In this document: positions 6,792-14,883 of the stretch, one piece after another | Position numbering within the stretch: the stretch's first letter is position 1 | Layout: each line of letters starts with the position of its first letter | Assembly (NCBI GenBank): GCA_000980375.1 | Contig: LARD01000026.1 | Coordinates: 1-64,000, forward strand | Source: Clostridium sp. K4410.MGS-306 | GTDB lineage: Bacteria > Cyanobacteriota > Vampirovibrionia > Gastranaerophilales > Gastranaerophilaceae | DNA: 64,000 bases | Reading direction: 5' to 3' | Position numbers and translations under genes: made by a program | Notes under the pieces: generated by a model | The model's input: the letters and a program-made list of their open reading frames with translations, nothing else | What the model was told of the DNA's origin: nothing | The model's database searches: none

Positions 6792-9611
6792 TTAACCGTT
6801 TATTAAACTCAAAACAACATTTCTTTTTACGTTACCCACCTGAGAAAGCAGCGATACACTTACATTTTGCAGAATCTGGTTTCTTACAAGATTTGCCGAT
6901 TCCTGCGCAAAATCAGCATCCATTATTGTTGATCGGGCTTCTGTCAGATTAATTTCGAGGTTTGTATTTCTTGATATTGCAGCCTCAAGCACATTATGCG
7001 CTGCACCAATTGATGCTCTAATGTTCAATACACTGTTCATTGCCCAATCTGTTTTTATCAGCATTTGCTGCATAGGTGTATTGGACAAATTATATCCTCT
7101 GGGCGAAATATTAGCATTTACACAATCAAGAGTATTGCCATTGGTATTAAAAACCTGTGTCTGCTTAAAAGATGTATTATTAACAAGTGAATAAACAGAA
7201 TCACCTATTTTTATATATTTTGTTTCGTCTGGTTGTAGTTCAATTTCATATTGCGATGCAGAGGAGTTTATCCCCGTAGATTCCTGTTTTGATGTTATTG
7301 ACGCAGAAGAACCTGCAACCTGAACAATATTGTTGCCGTTAATTCTAAAAAGTGCAGTGCTTCCGTCATTATTGGTTATTTCATAAAAGCGGCCGTTAAT
7401 GTTTATATTTTTTTGTGTTTCTGTTGAAAAATCAAGGTAAAAATAATCATTACCTATCCCCGTAGAACGCACCATATCACTGTATTCATCAATGACAACC
7501 CCGTCCCCTGATGTGATAGAAACTCCGTTAGTTTTTTCATAAATAACAGATTGTTTATCAGCAGAGTTATTTGTAACTTTGTAAACTCTTTGGACCCCAT
7601 TAATTGTGAACATCATGTATTGTGTTTCACCGGGGTTTATAACAGAAGAAAAATTATTGCCGTTAAGGCTGCTAAATACAGCTGTAGACATTTTGTTTAC
7701 AGAAACACCCGGAGCATTGACAGGCACCAGCATGCCTGTTTGTGCATCTATATCAAACACTATATCCTGTGCTGAACCGTTGTTGGTAATCTCAAATATA
7801 TCATCACCATTTTTTACATATGCAGTACCGGCAAAATTTTGTAAAAATTGTTTATCATCCGTTTGCTGTGCTACAGAAGCAGAAAAATCTGCAATATATG
7901 ACCCAATTACAGGAGTTGGCTGTGGTACGATGGAAGGATCGACAAACTCTTCTATTGTTTTTAAAGAAGCATCATAGGTAAAAGTTTTGGTGAAATCAGA
8001 AGCAGTATCGTTTTTGACAGTGTAAATCTCATTATTTATAGAAATAAATTTTGTTTGTCCTGCTTCCACAGTGATATCAAATTGGCTGGACGCATTTAAT
8101 GAAGCTTGCTCATAATCGATAATATCAGTCACAGAAACCTTTGCACCAACAAATTTATCAAACCCTGAGTTCGATTTATCAAAATAAATAACACCGTCTT
8201 CTTGTGCAGTAATCTTTGTGATACCGCTTCCATCCTCATTTTTCAGATAATATTCACTGCCCGCAGTGACCGTCATTGATTGCAGATTTGCATAATCAGT
8301 AAATGAGGCCAGCACATCTGTTGCCAGTTGTGTTCTGACAATATTTCCGTTTGAGTCTTTGATATTATTGTTTGAATCCAGAATGAAATTTTGTTTTGAG
8401 GCTGCATTATTTGTTATTTGATAAATTTTACCGCCAAATTCATAATACTTTGTTTCATTAGGATTAAGCTCTATGTAAGAAGCAACACCTGTTGTTACAC
8501 CTGTTTTCATATTTCCCACAAGGTTAACGGTAACTCCGTCATCTCCGGCAATAGGGTTTAGGTTTCCGTTTTTGTTGTTAAATATAAAGGTCTGGTTTTT
8601 TGTAGAGGTTATTTCATAAAGCTTATTGTTAAAAATATAATGTTGTGTGCTGCCGGCTTTTAGCTCTAAAGCCTGACCGCTATTTATAGAGGTATAGGTG
8701 CTTAAATCATAAAGAAAGTTCTTTTGAACACCATCCCCGCTCACAATATCCAATGCTCCAGCATTATCAGTTTTAAAAACCACCACTTGAGAGACTGTAG
8801 AGGTATTTTTTAATTCAAACACTTTATTATTTGACTTAATATAATAGCTTTTATTTGCCTCCATTTGCATGTATTTTTCGCCATTGCCCAAAGATGTATA
8901 AGAGTTGTCATAGCTGCCCAGCTCAACAGCTTTTACTCCTGTACAATCCACAAATTCTATTTTGCCGGCACTATAGTTGTATGTAACTTGTTGGTCCTTG
9001 GCAGATGTTATGGCGAACAACTTTCCGTCAAAGTCAGCATAGTAGGTTTCTCCGGCTTTTGCATCCACAAAATAAAGATTTTTTTGTCCGGTAAAAACAT
9101 CTACCAAATCGGGCTTTTTAAACAATTCATCCAAAGTCAGCCCGCTAAGACCCGAGGTTGTATCATAAAGAGGAATGCGCATATCCTGTATAGAACCGTC
9201 AAACAGTTTTCTTCCGTTAAATTCAGCTTTATTGACGGTTTGCACAATATGCGCAATCTGCTGCTGAATCTCTGCATCCATTGCAGCTTGTGCTTTATCA
9301 TCATAAATGCCGTTCATCTGCTGCAGTGTGAGATTTCTAATCCTTAAAAGAGAATTGTTTATATCAATAAGAGCGCCTTCTGCATTGGAAAGCATATCGA
9401 TGGCCATTGAAGAACCTTTTTTAAGAACCCTGGCGCTATTAATTTGAGTTTTGAGATGTTCGGCAATATTTATGTTAGCCGCATCGTCTTTGGCCCTGTT
9501 AATTTTATAACCCGTGGCCATTCGTTCCAATGAGGTATTTATATTGCTTGTTGCCGTATTAAGATTACGTCTTACAAGCAGACTTAAGCTGTCTGAATTT
9601 ACTGATATCAT
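6792..9611 (-). CDS. giant flagellin (939 residues) with a repeat-rich variable domain
   Basis: Subunit of the flagellar filament. Residues 1-140 match the N-terminal flagellin domain (MISVNSDSLSLLVRRNLN, LERMATGYKINRAKDDAAN, FNGRKLFDGS). The last 100 residues match the C-terminal domain (NTNLEINLTEARSTIMDADF, ESANLVRNQILQN, and the end VVLSLING). Both self-assembly domains are therefore intact. Between them lie about 700 residues not found in ordinary flagellins of 270-500 residues. They form about ten degenerate units of 60-80 residues with the core [AP]G-x-T-x-Y-x-x-x-N-x-x-[IV]-Y-x-[IV]-x-N-N, predicted beta-rich. The start is ATG at 9611; AAGG touches it, a weak ribosome site. It is monocistronic, with divergent or differently oriented neighbours. 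The protein would give a filament with a very thick outer surface. Confidence 0.93.
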   Translation of the reverse strand: MISVNSDSLSLLVRRNLNTATSNINTSLERMATGYKINRAKDDAANINIAEHLKTQINSARVLKKGSSMAIDMLSNAEGALIDINNSLLRIRNLTLQQMNGIYDDKAQAAMDAEIQQQIAHIVQTVNKAEFNGRKLFDGSIQDMRIPLYDTTSGLSGLTLDELFKKPDLVDVFTGQKNLYFVDAKAGETYYADFDGKLFAITSAKDQQVTYNYSAGKIEFVDCTGVKAVELGSYDNSYTSLGNGEKYMQMEANKSYYIKSNNKVFELKNTSTVSQVVVFKTDNAGALDIVSGDGVQKNFLYDLSTYTSINSGQALELKAGSTQHYIFNNKLYEITSTKNQTFIFNNKNGNLNPIAGDDGVTVNLVGNMKTGVTTGVASYIELNPNETKYYEFGGKIYQITNNAASKQNFILDSNNNIKDSNGNIVRTQLATDVLASFTDYANLQSMTVTAGSEYYLKNEDGSGITKITAQEDGVIYFDKSNSGFDKFVGAKVSVTDIIDYEQASLNASSQFDITVEAGQTKFISINNEIYTVKNDTASDFTKTFTYDASLKTIEEFVDPSIVPQPTPVIGSYIADFSASVAQQTDDKQFLQNFAGTAYVKNGDDIFEITNNGSAQDIVFDIDAQTGMLVPVNAPGVSVNKMSTAVFSSLNGNNFSSVINPGETQYMMFTINGVQRVYKVTNNSADKQSVIYEKTNGVSITSGDGVVIDEYSDMVRSTGIGNDYFYLDFSTETQKNININGRFYEITNNDGSTALFRINGNNIVQVAGSSASITSKQESTGINSSASQYEIELQPDETKYIKIGDSVYSLVNNTSFKQTQVFNTNGNTLDCVNANISPRGYNLSNTPMQQMLIKTDWAMNSVLNIRASIGAAHNVLEAAISRNTNLEINLTEARSTIMDADFAQESANLVRNQILQNVSVSLLSQVGNVKRNVVLSLING
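7090..9070 (-). repeat. about ten degenerate beta-rich protein repeats in the giant flagellin
   Basis: Repeat cores seen in order: KAGETYYADFDGKLFAIT, EANKSYYIKSNNKVFELK, KAGSTQHYIFNNKLYEIT, NPNETKYYEFGGKIYQIT, TAGSEYYLKNEDGSGITK, EAGQTKFISINNEIYTVK, FAGTAYVKNGDDIFEIT, NPGETQYMMFTINGVQRVYK, FSTETQKNININGRFYEIT and QPDETKYIKIGDSVYSLV. Each is followed by 30-50 less conserved residues, often with a GDGV or G-D-D-G-V turn. At DNA level they have diverged, so the array is old. Confidence 0.75.
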
Positions 9612-9752
9612 CCTTGATTTTGTTAACGATACAATCTCTCATCTACAATTATGAGGCATTTACAGGCAAAATTCCTTTATACTTATGGAAGAAAAAAATA
9701 AACCAAAAGTATAAATAATAAAATTTATTAAAATCAAAAATCACGCAAAAAA

Positions 9753-10328
9753 CTAATGTTTAATGCGCACAACCGCCTCTATATTGCAGTCAATGTCGCC
9801 GTAGATTACGTTCATAAAACTGTCATTTACAGGTATAACTTTTGCATAATTCAGTGATTTTTGGTTGTGGTCATCGCCTGTTTCTATTGCAGAAATTTTT
9901 GCTACCAGCGACGAGCCTTGATAAAAATTCAAAAAATAACCGTTTTCTTTTTTGGCAGAAAGTATTCTGTAATATCCGGGAGGGATTTCCTTGTGGTCTG
10001 CCGTAATCAAAGTGACGGGAATCATAACAGTGGGGTAGTCTTCGTATGTAACTTTAAAAGAGTTTGAATCCGCAGGCGTAGCGCCTTCTTGCATTTGAGG
10101 GCCTATTGGAGCGCCTTTGGGTTTATTCTTATCTTCTTTTTTCTTTTTTTTCCTTTCAAAAAACTTCATCACCTTTTCAAATTCCTGGTCGGTGACAGCT
10201 CGCTGCTGGTTTTTTGCATCAGAATCGATTTTCATAGGTTCATCCCAGAAATCGCCGTCATCAGCAAACGCCGGCAGCATTAAGGAGCAAAAAATCAATA
10301 TAAAACCCGAGGTCAAAAATCTTTTCAT
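9753..10328 (-). CDS. secreted protein of unknown function with a lysine-rich linker
   Basis: 191 residues. A clear signal peptide (MKRFLTSGFILIFCSLMLPA, cleavage after AFA) is followed by a charged region with the tract ERKKKKKEDKNKPKG near residues 57-71. A globular half with TVMIPVTLITADHKEIPPGY and SLVAKISAIETGD follows. I do not recognise the family. The ATG at 10328 is the only start that keeps the signal peptide. It lies next to the giant flagellin on the same strand, 141 bases upstream, and is probably transcribed separately. Confidence 0.7.
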   Translation of the reverse strand: MKRFLTSGFILIFCSLMLPAFADDGDFWDEPMKIDSDAKNQQRAVTDQEFEKVMKFFERKKKKKEDKNKPKGAPIGPQMQEGATPADSNSFKVTYEDYPTVMIPVTLITADHKEIPPGYYRILSAKKENGYFLNFYQGSSLVAKISAIETGDDHNQKSLNYAKVIPVNDSFMNVIYGDIDCNIEAVVRIKH

Positions 10329-10422
10329 AATTCTATAATAATGTTTTTTAGAATTAAGTAAAGATAAAACAATTTTTTTATGATTATTGTAAAATGGTTA
10401 TGTAACACAATGAGGTGGTATT

Positions 10423-12204
10423 TTGGATAGAGAAGAAATTTTAAATAAAGCAGGAGAGGCAGTTGCACAAAAAAACTTTGGCGAAGCAAAACAACTGCTT
10501 GAAGATTATATAAAAGAAATAAATGACACAGATATCGAGGTTGAAAAAACGCTCGGACTCTGCAACGTCAATCTTGACAATTACGCTGAGGCAAAAGAAA
10601 ACTTTGAAAAAGTTGTTGAAGTAAACGACGACGATGCTACATCGTGGTTTTATCTCGGAATGATTTACGAGGGGCTAAATGACATAGAAAAAGCGCAAAA
10701 AGCCTATGAAAAAGTTATTGTCTTAAGAGAAGACTACAAAGATGCATACAAAAATCTTGCAATTGTGCATTTAAAGCTAAAAAACCACGACACAGCTTTG
10801 GAGTTTGCGTCAAAAGCGCTTGTGATAGACAACACAGACTATCAAATCCACTACATTATGGGAACAGCCTACACGGCAAAAAAAGAATACGAAAAAGCCG
10901 TTGCATCCTTGCTTGAAGGCCTCAAGCTAAAACCCGACCACGCATTGATGTACAACAATCTGGGCTCATGTTATCTTGCGCTTAAGATGATAAAAGAAGC
11001 ACAAGAAGCTTTTGAAAAAGCAGTTGAGCTTGATAACTCCAATGCAACAAGCTATTACAATCTGGCAACTGCTCTTCAATTGCAGCAAAAGCACAAAGAA
11101 GCTTTTGAATACTTTAAAAAATCTTATGAAATTGAACCATCCGAGTTTTATCTGTCTGCAGCAGCGGTAGGTTCAATCAACGCAGAAAGCTGGCACAATG
11201 CAATAGTTTATTACCAGAAGCTGATTATTGCTCATCCTGAAAAACAGAATTTTCAATACAATCTTGCAACTGCCTACCAGCAGACAGGTAAGTACAACGA
11301 AGCAATTAAACTTCTCACACAGCTTGTCGCCACAAATCCAAAGTCTGTTGCAATGGGCCAGAGGCTGGCAGATTGTTATGAAAAAACAGGCAATTTGCAA
11401 ATGGCAAAAAACACATACACAAACTTGATAAGGCTCGGCAAAATACCAGCTGATGTTTACTATCGTTACGCAATTTTGTGTATGAAAACCGATGACAAAG
11501 ATAAAGCAGAAACAATCTTCAAAAAAGTTATTCAGCTTGACCCTAAAAATCCGTATGCTCACAAGGATTTAGGTGTTGTTTATCTTACTCAAAGGCTGTT
11601 TGACTATGCAAAAGAAGAGTTTGAAACAGCATACAAAATGGCACCGGAGGATTCTGCAGTGGTATTTGAAATGGCAAATTTCTACCACGCAATGAATGAC
11701 TTTCAAAAAGCTAAAGATTTCTACCAAAAAGCTTATGAACTCTCGCCGGATAATATGGATATTGCTGTTTTCATGGCAATAAACTATTTAAGGCTCAATG
11801 AAATTGACACTGCTCTTGAGCTGTTTTTAGATGCGATGAAAAAATATCCATCACAGCATATTATTCTGTTTAATATCGGGCTTATTTACTATCAAAAAGG
11901 CAATTTCGATGCGGCAAAAGAGTTTCTCTCCGATGCCTACAGCCTTTATCAGGACCCTGAAACAATGAACGCTCTAGCGATGACTTTTTATGAGCTTAAA
12001 GAATACGAAAACGCAAAAAATCTTGCCCACAAGCTTATTGAGCAATTTCCTGACAATATAAATCTGCTTTTGCTGCTTGCAAAGTCATACATAGAACTCG
12101 GCGATGCTCAAAATTCCGTTAAATATTTGGAAAAAATCATGGAGATTTTCCCTGAACAGCCCGAAGCAAAAGAATTATACGACAGAATCAAAGGAGTAAT
12201 TTGA
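10423..12204 (+). CDS. TPR-repeat protein (593 residues)
   Basis: Almost entirely tetratricopeptide repeats, about fifteen units, recognisable by A-x-x-x-Y-x-x-A and W-Y-N-L-G patterns (for example LGMIYEGLNDIEKAQKAYEK and YYNLATALQLQQKHKEAFEY). There is no signal peptide or membrane segment, so it is probably a cytoplasmic scaffold for protein-protein contacts. The start is a TTG at 10423 (LDREEILNKAGEAV) with the site GAGGTGG just upstream; no ATG fits. Its stop overlaps the queD start (TGATG), so the two are translationally coupled, but TPR proteins of this type give no hint of a specific role. Confidence 0.85.
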   Translation: MDREEILNKAGEAVAQKNFGEAKQLLEDYIKEINDTDIEVEKTLGLCNVNLDNYAEAKENFEKVVEVNDDDATSWFYLGMIYEGLNDIEKAQKAYEKVIVLREDYKDAYKNLAIVHLKLKNHDTALEFASKALVIDNTDYQIHYIMGTAYTAKKEYEKAVASLLEGLKLKPDHALMYNNLGSCYLALKMIKEAQEAFEKAVELDNSNATSYYNLATALQLQQKHKEAFEYFKKSYEIEPSEFYLSAAAVGSINAESWHNAIVYYQKLIIAHPEKQNFQYNLATAYQQTGKYNEAIKLLTQLVATNPKSVAMGQRLADCYEKTGNLQMAKNTYTNLIRLGKIPADVYYRYAILCMKTDDKDKAETIFKKVIQLDPKNPYAHKDLGVVYLTQRLFDYAKEEFETAYKMAPEDSAVVFEMANFYHAMNDFQKAKDFYQKAYELSPDNMDIAVFMAINYLRLNEIDTALELFLDAMKKYPSQHIILFNIGLIYYQKGNFDAAKEFLSDAYSLYQDPETMNALAMTFYELKEYENAKNLAHKLIEQFPDNINLLLLLAKSYIELGDAQNSVKYLEKIMEIFPEQPEAKELYDRIKGVI

Positions 12205-12569
12205 TGTACGAATTAAAAGTAATAAGCTCGTTTTCAGCAGCACACCACCTTTTAAATTACGAAGGAGAATGCGAAAATCAGCACGGACATAACTGGAAGG
12301 TAGAAGTGTATTTAAAAGGCGAAAACCTCGACAAATCCAATATTCTTGTGGATTTTAAGGTTTTGAAAAAAGAGCTGAAAAAGGTGCTCGATACACTCGA
12401 CCACAAAGACATAAACGAACTGCCGGAGTTTAAAAACATAAGCCCCAGCAGCGAAATACTCGCAAAATACATTTATGAACAGATGAACAAAATATTCCCT
12501 CAGGTATCAAAAGTAGGAGTATGGGAAAACGAAAACTCCTGCTCAATGTATTATGAACAGTGGGACTAA
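12204..12569 (+). CDS. queD: 6-carboxy-tetrahydropterin synthase / 6-pyruvoyl-tetrahydropterin synthase homologue (QueD type)
   Basis: 121 residues, the usual family length. Converts 7,8-dihydroneopterin triphosphate to 6-carboxytetrahydropterin in queuosine (7-deazaguanine) synthesis. Zinc ligands are His15 in FSAAHHL and His27 and His29 in QHGHN. The catalytic Cys23 lies in GECENQHGH, and the LDHKDIN and ENENSCSMYY motifs of the active site are present. The ATG at 12204 has AAGGAG 7 bases upstream; a TTG just before it is less likely. No other queuosine gene (queC, queE, queF) is in the window. Confidence 0.9.
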   Translation: MYELKVISSFSAAHHLLNYEGECENQHGHNWKVEVYLKGENLDKSNILVDFKVLKKELKKVLDTLDHKDINELPEFKNISPSSEILAKYIYEQMNKIFPQVSKVGVWENENSCSMYYEQWD

Positions 12570-12591
12570 CAACTAAAGACAGGACAAAAAA

Positions 12592-13437
12592 ATGAATCTT
12601 ATACAAGCAATAATAATGGGTTTAATTCAAGGTTTGACAGAGTTTTTACCGGTATCAAGCTCGGGGCATCTTGTTTTGACATCCAGTTTATACAAATATT
12701 TTACACACAAAGAGTTTGTTACAGGCAGCTCGGAAGAAGTTGTTTTCGACATTGTACTGCATGTAGGCACGCTGCTTGCTGTTATTTTGTTCTTTAAAGA
12801 CGATATTATAAAAATCACAAAGGCTTTTATTAATGCTTGTATAAAAAAAGATTTTTCCGACCCCGAAGCTAAGCTTGCCGGTTTTATCCTGCTTGGCACG
12901 GTGTTTACAATACTTGTTGCATTTCCTTTAAAGATTGTTTCCGAAAGTCTAATCAATCTGCCATATATTGTAGGTATATTCATTTTTATAACAGGCTGCA
13001 TTCTTTATCTTGGAGAATGGGCATCAGAAAAAAAAGCCGTTAAAACAGACAAAGTTGATTTAAAAACCGCAATTATTATTGGTCTGGCACAGGGTATTGC
13101 ATCCATTCCGGGGATTTCGCGTTCGGGCTCTACAATTTCTACAGGGATATTTCTCGGGCTGGACAGGGTAGCGTGCGCTAGATATTCCTTTCTTTTGAGC
13201 CTGCCTATTATAATCGGTGCTTCTATTTTCTATCCGGTTCTTGAAGTGGATGTTCATGAATTCTTGCAATACAACTGGTTGGCTTTTGCGATGGGATTTG
13301 TTGTATCCTTCATTTCCGGATACTTTTGTATAAAATATTTTCTTCAATTTTTAGGAAAGCATTCTATGAAAATATTCGCATATTACTGCTGGATTGCGGG
13401 TGCAGGCATGTTTGTTTTCTTTAAATTTTTTGCTTAA
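12592..13437 (+). CDS. uppP: undecaprenyl-diphosphatase (UppP/BacA)
   Basis: Integral membrane enzyme of 281 residues that dephosphorylates undecaprenyl pyrophosphate, recycling the lipid carrier for peptidoglycan and polysaccharide synthesis. Signatures: MGLIQGLTEFLPVSSSGHLV near the N-terminus and the second conserved element GIASIPGISRSGSTISTGIF, which together form the active site, plus seven or eight hydrophobic helices. It starts 22 bases after queD, with AGGACA upstream, and probably belongs to the same transcript as the TPR protein and queD. Confidence 0.95.
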   Translation: MNLIQAIIMGLIQGLTEFLPVSSSGHLVLTSSLYKYFTHKEFVTGSSEEVVFDIVLHVGTLLAVILFFKDDIIKITKAFINACIKKDFSDPEAKLAGFILLGTVFTILVAFPLKIVSESLINLPYIVGIFIFITGCILYLGEWASEKKAVKTDKVDLKTAIIIGLAQGIASIPGISRSGSTISTGIFLGLDRVACARYSFLLSLPIIIGASIFYPVLEVDVHEFLQYNWLAFAMGFVVSFISGYFCIKYFLQFLGKHSMKIFAYYCWIAGAGMFVFFKFFA

Positions 13438-13476
13438 CAAAACTTCACATTATCCTCTTTTTACATGATGTAATTC

Positions 13477-13998
13477 ATGGCAAATAATAGCAAAATAACC
13501 ATGGAAAACATGGGAGAGGTTAGAAACATGGTAAGTGCAGTTGGTTCAATAGGTTCATATGCCGCCTCAATATTTCAATATCAGGGGCTGCAATCCACAT
13601 CAAACGTAACAACTGATTCTACAGCTATAAGCTTTGATGACATGGTCTCAAACGGCATGATTGATGTCAACTCTGATGACAGCTCATCTACAGGAGTAAC
13701 CGCAATGGGCGGCGGCTCCAGTGGAGGTTCAGGTTCATCATCCGGTTCTAAGAGCGAAATGGATTTAAACGGCGACGGGCAGGTCACATCAGATGAAGTA
13801 ATAAAATACATGCAAATGCAAATGATGGAGAAAATGTCCGAGCAAATGAGCTCTGATGACGGAACAACAATGATGGGGCAGCAATCCCAGCAGTTAAATA
13901 ATGGTATAGAAGAATTCAAAAACAAACAGGCTGCAAGCGCATATCAATCAGTACAAAACTCGCTAATTGATATGATAACTGACAGTTTCATGATTTAG
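13477..13998 (+). CDS. small protein with one EF-hand/dockerin-like calcium loop, unknown function
   Basis: 173 residues, rich in Ser, Gly, Met and Gln. A Gly/Ser linker (GGGSSGGSGSSSGSKS) precedes the 12-residue loop DLNGDGQVTSDE, a textbook EF-hand Ca2+ loop with Asp/Asn at positions 1, 3 and 5 and Glu at 12. A methionine-rich helix follows (MQMQMMEKMSEQM). There is no signal peptide. It could be a regulatory or secreted calcium-binding protein. Start at ATG 13477; the ribosome site is poor (GATGTAA). Confidence 0.7.
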   Translation: MANNSKITMENMGEVRNMVSAVGSIGSYAASIFQYQGLQSTSNVTTDSTAISFDDMVSNGMIDVNSDDSSSTGVTAMGGGSSGGSGSSSGSKSEMDLNGDGQVTSDEVIKYMQMQMMEKMSEQMSSDDGTTMMGQQSQQLNNGIEEFKNKQAASAYQSVQNSLIDMITDSFMI

Positions 13999-14000
13999 GC

Positions 14001-14023
14001 AAAAAAAAAGACCTTTCGGCCTT
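14001..14023 (-). terminator. Rho-independent terminator with a GAAA tetraloop for the minus-strand ruvX cluster
   Basis: On the minus strand AAGGCC-GAAA-GGTCTT is followed by nine T. One pair is a G-U wobble. It lies 130 bases past the stop of the gene at 14153. Confidence 0.65.
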
Positions 14024-14152
14024 AAAAATTTTGTGATTCCTCGTGTGTGGTAGATTTCTCGTCTCTAATTTTTATCCTCGTATATATATAAAGTATTTAC
14101 AGGATATAAAATTGCCACATAAGGAATGCATTATGAAGAAATATTAAGATGA

Positions 14153-14443
14153 CTATTGAGCGTCCTCTTCTGTTTCTTCCAGTGAGTCTATGTAATCTAC
14201 TACTTTGTTAAACTCTTCATCATCTTCAATCATCTCAAACACATACTCTTCACCTTCTTTTGTTAATCGCATTAAGACGACTTCTTTTTCTTCTTCGGGG
14301 TCGTCATTTTCTTCTTTAGGAAGCAAAAGTCCGTATTCCTGTCCGTCCATATCAATGATATCGATGAGTTCAAAGTTTATGATGTTGCCTTCTTCATCAA
14401 CTGTTTCAATTAATTGTTCTTCCATTTCTTCATGGTTTGTCAT
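14153..14443 (-). CDS. DUF1292-type acidic protein
   Basis: 96 residues, extremely acidic. The segment NIINFELIDIIDMDGQEYGL, then EKEVVLMRLTKEGEEYVFE, matches the small DUF1292 family (PF06949), which in Firmicutes sits next to ruvX (yrrK-yrzB). Here too it follows ruvX, 22 bases away. Function is unknown. The conserved neighbourhood supports the assignment. Confidence 0.8.
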   Translation of the reverse strand: MTNHEEMEEQLIETVDEEGNIINFELIDIIDMDGQEYGLLLPKEENDDPEEEKEVVLMRLTKEGEEYVFEMIEDDEEFNKVVDYIDSLEETEEDAQ

Positions 14444-14465
14444 AATTTTTCCCCTTATTATTGTG

Positions 14466-14882
14466 TTAGTTTGTTCTGTCTAAATATTGCTGCAAGATAA
14501 TACATGCGCTTTTAAGGTCGACAAGGCCTTTGTTTTTTGTATATTTTTTGCCCTGCAAAGCAAGGATATTTTCTGCCTGGCGGCTCGTTAATCTTTCATC
14601 TTCAAAGATTATCTCACACTCCGGCATCTTTAGTTTTAACAGATTTGAAAAATTTTCGCAATCGTGCGCCTGCTCTCCTATTGTGCCATTCATATTTTTG
14701 GGCAGACCCACTACTATTTTTTTTACATTATTTTGAGCACAAAGCTGTGCAATTTTTTCAATCGCTTCTTTTTCGGGTTCTCTTGATATTGTCTCGCAAG
14801 GCTGGGCTGTGAGCAGCAAAAAATCGCTTAAAGCTATACCTATTCTTTTTGTACCGACATCAAGCCCCATCACCTTATGCAT
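14466..14882 (-). CDS. ruvX: putative pre-16S rRNA nuclease / Holliday junction resolvase-like (RuvX/YqgF)
   Basis: 138 residues of the YqgF RNase H-like fold. Motifs: MGLDVGTKRIGIALSD at the N-terminus (first catalytic Asp), KKIVVGLPKNMNGT, FEDERLTSRQAE (catalytic Glu) and a final LVDLKSACIILQQYL carrying the last acidic residue. In E. coli the homologue matures the 5' end of 16S rRNA. It starts one base after the stop of the HEAT-like gene upstream and precedes the DUF1292 gene, so the cluster is an operon. Confidence 0.92.
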   Translation of the reverse strand: MHKVMGLDVGTKRIGIALSDFLLLTAQPCETISREPEKEAIEKIAQLCAQNNVKKIVVGLPKNMNGTIGEQAHDCENFSNLLKLKMPECEIIFEDERLTSRQAENILALQGKKYTKNKGLVDLKSACIILQQYLDRTN

Positions 14883-14883
14883 T

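Noticed and set aside
6792..9611. Plus-strand open frames inside the giant flagellin (for example near 7551-7977 and 8865-9347)
   Set aside because: They lie opposite a clear flagellin frame and resemble no protein; long frames opposite repeat-rich genes are common by chance.
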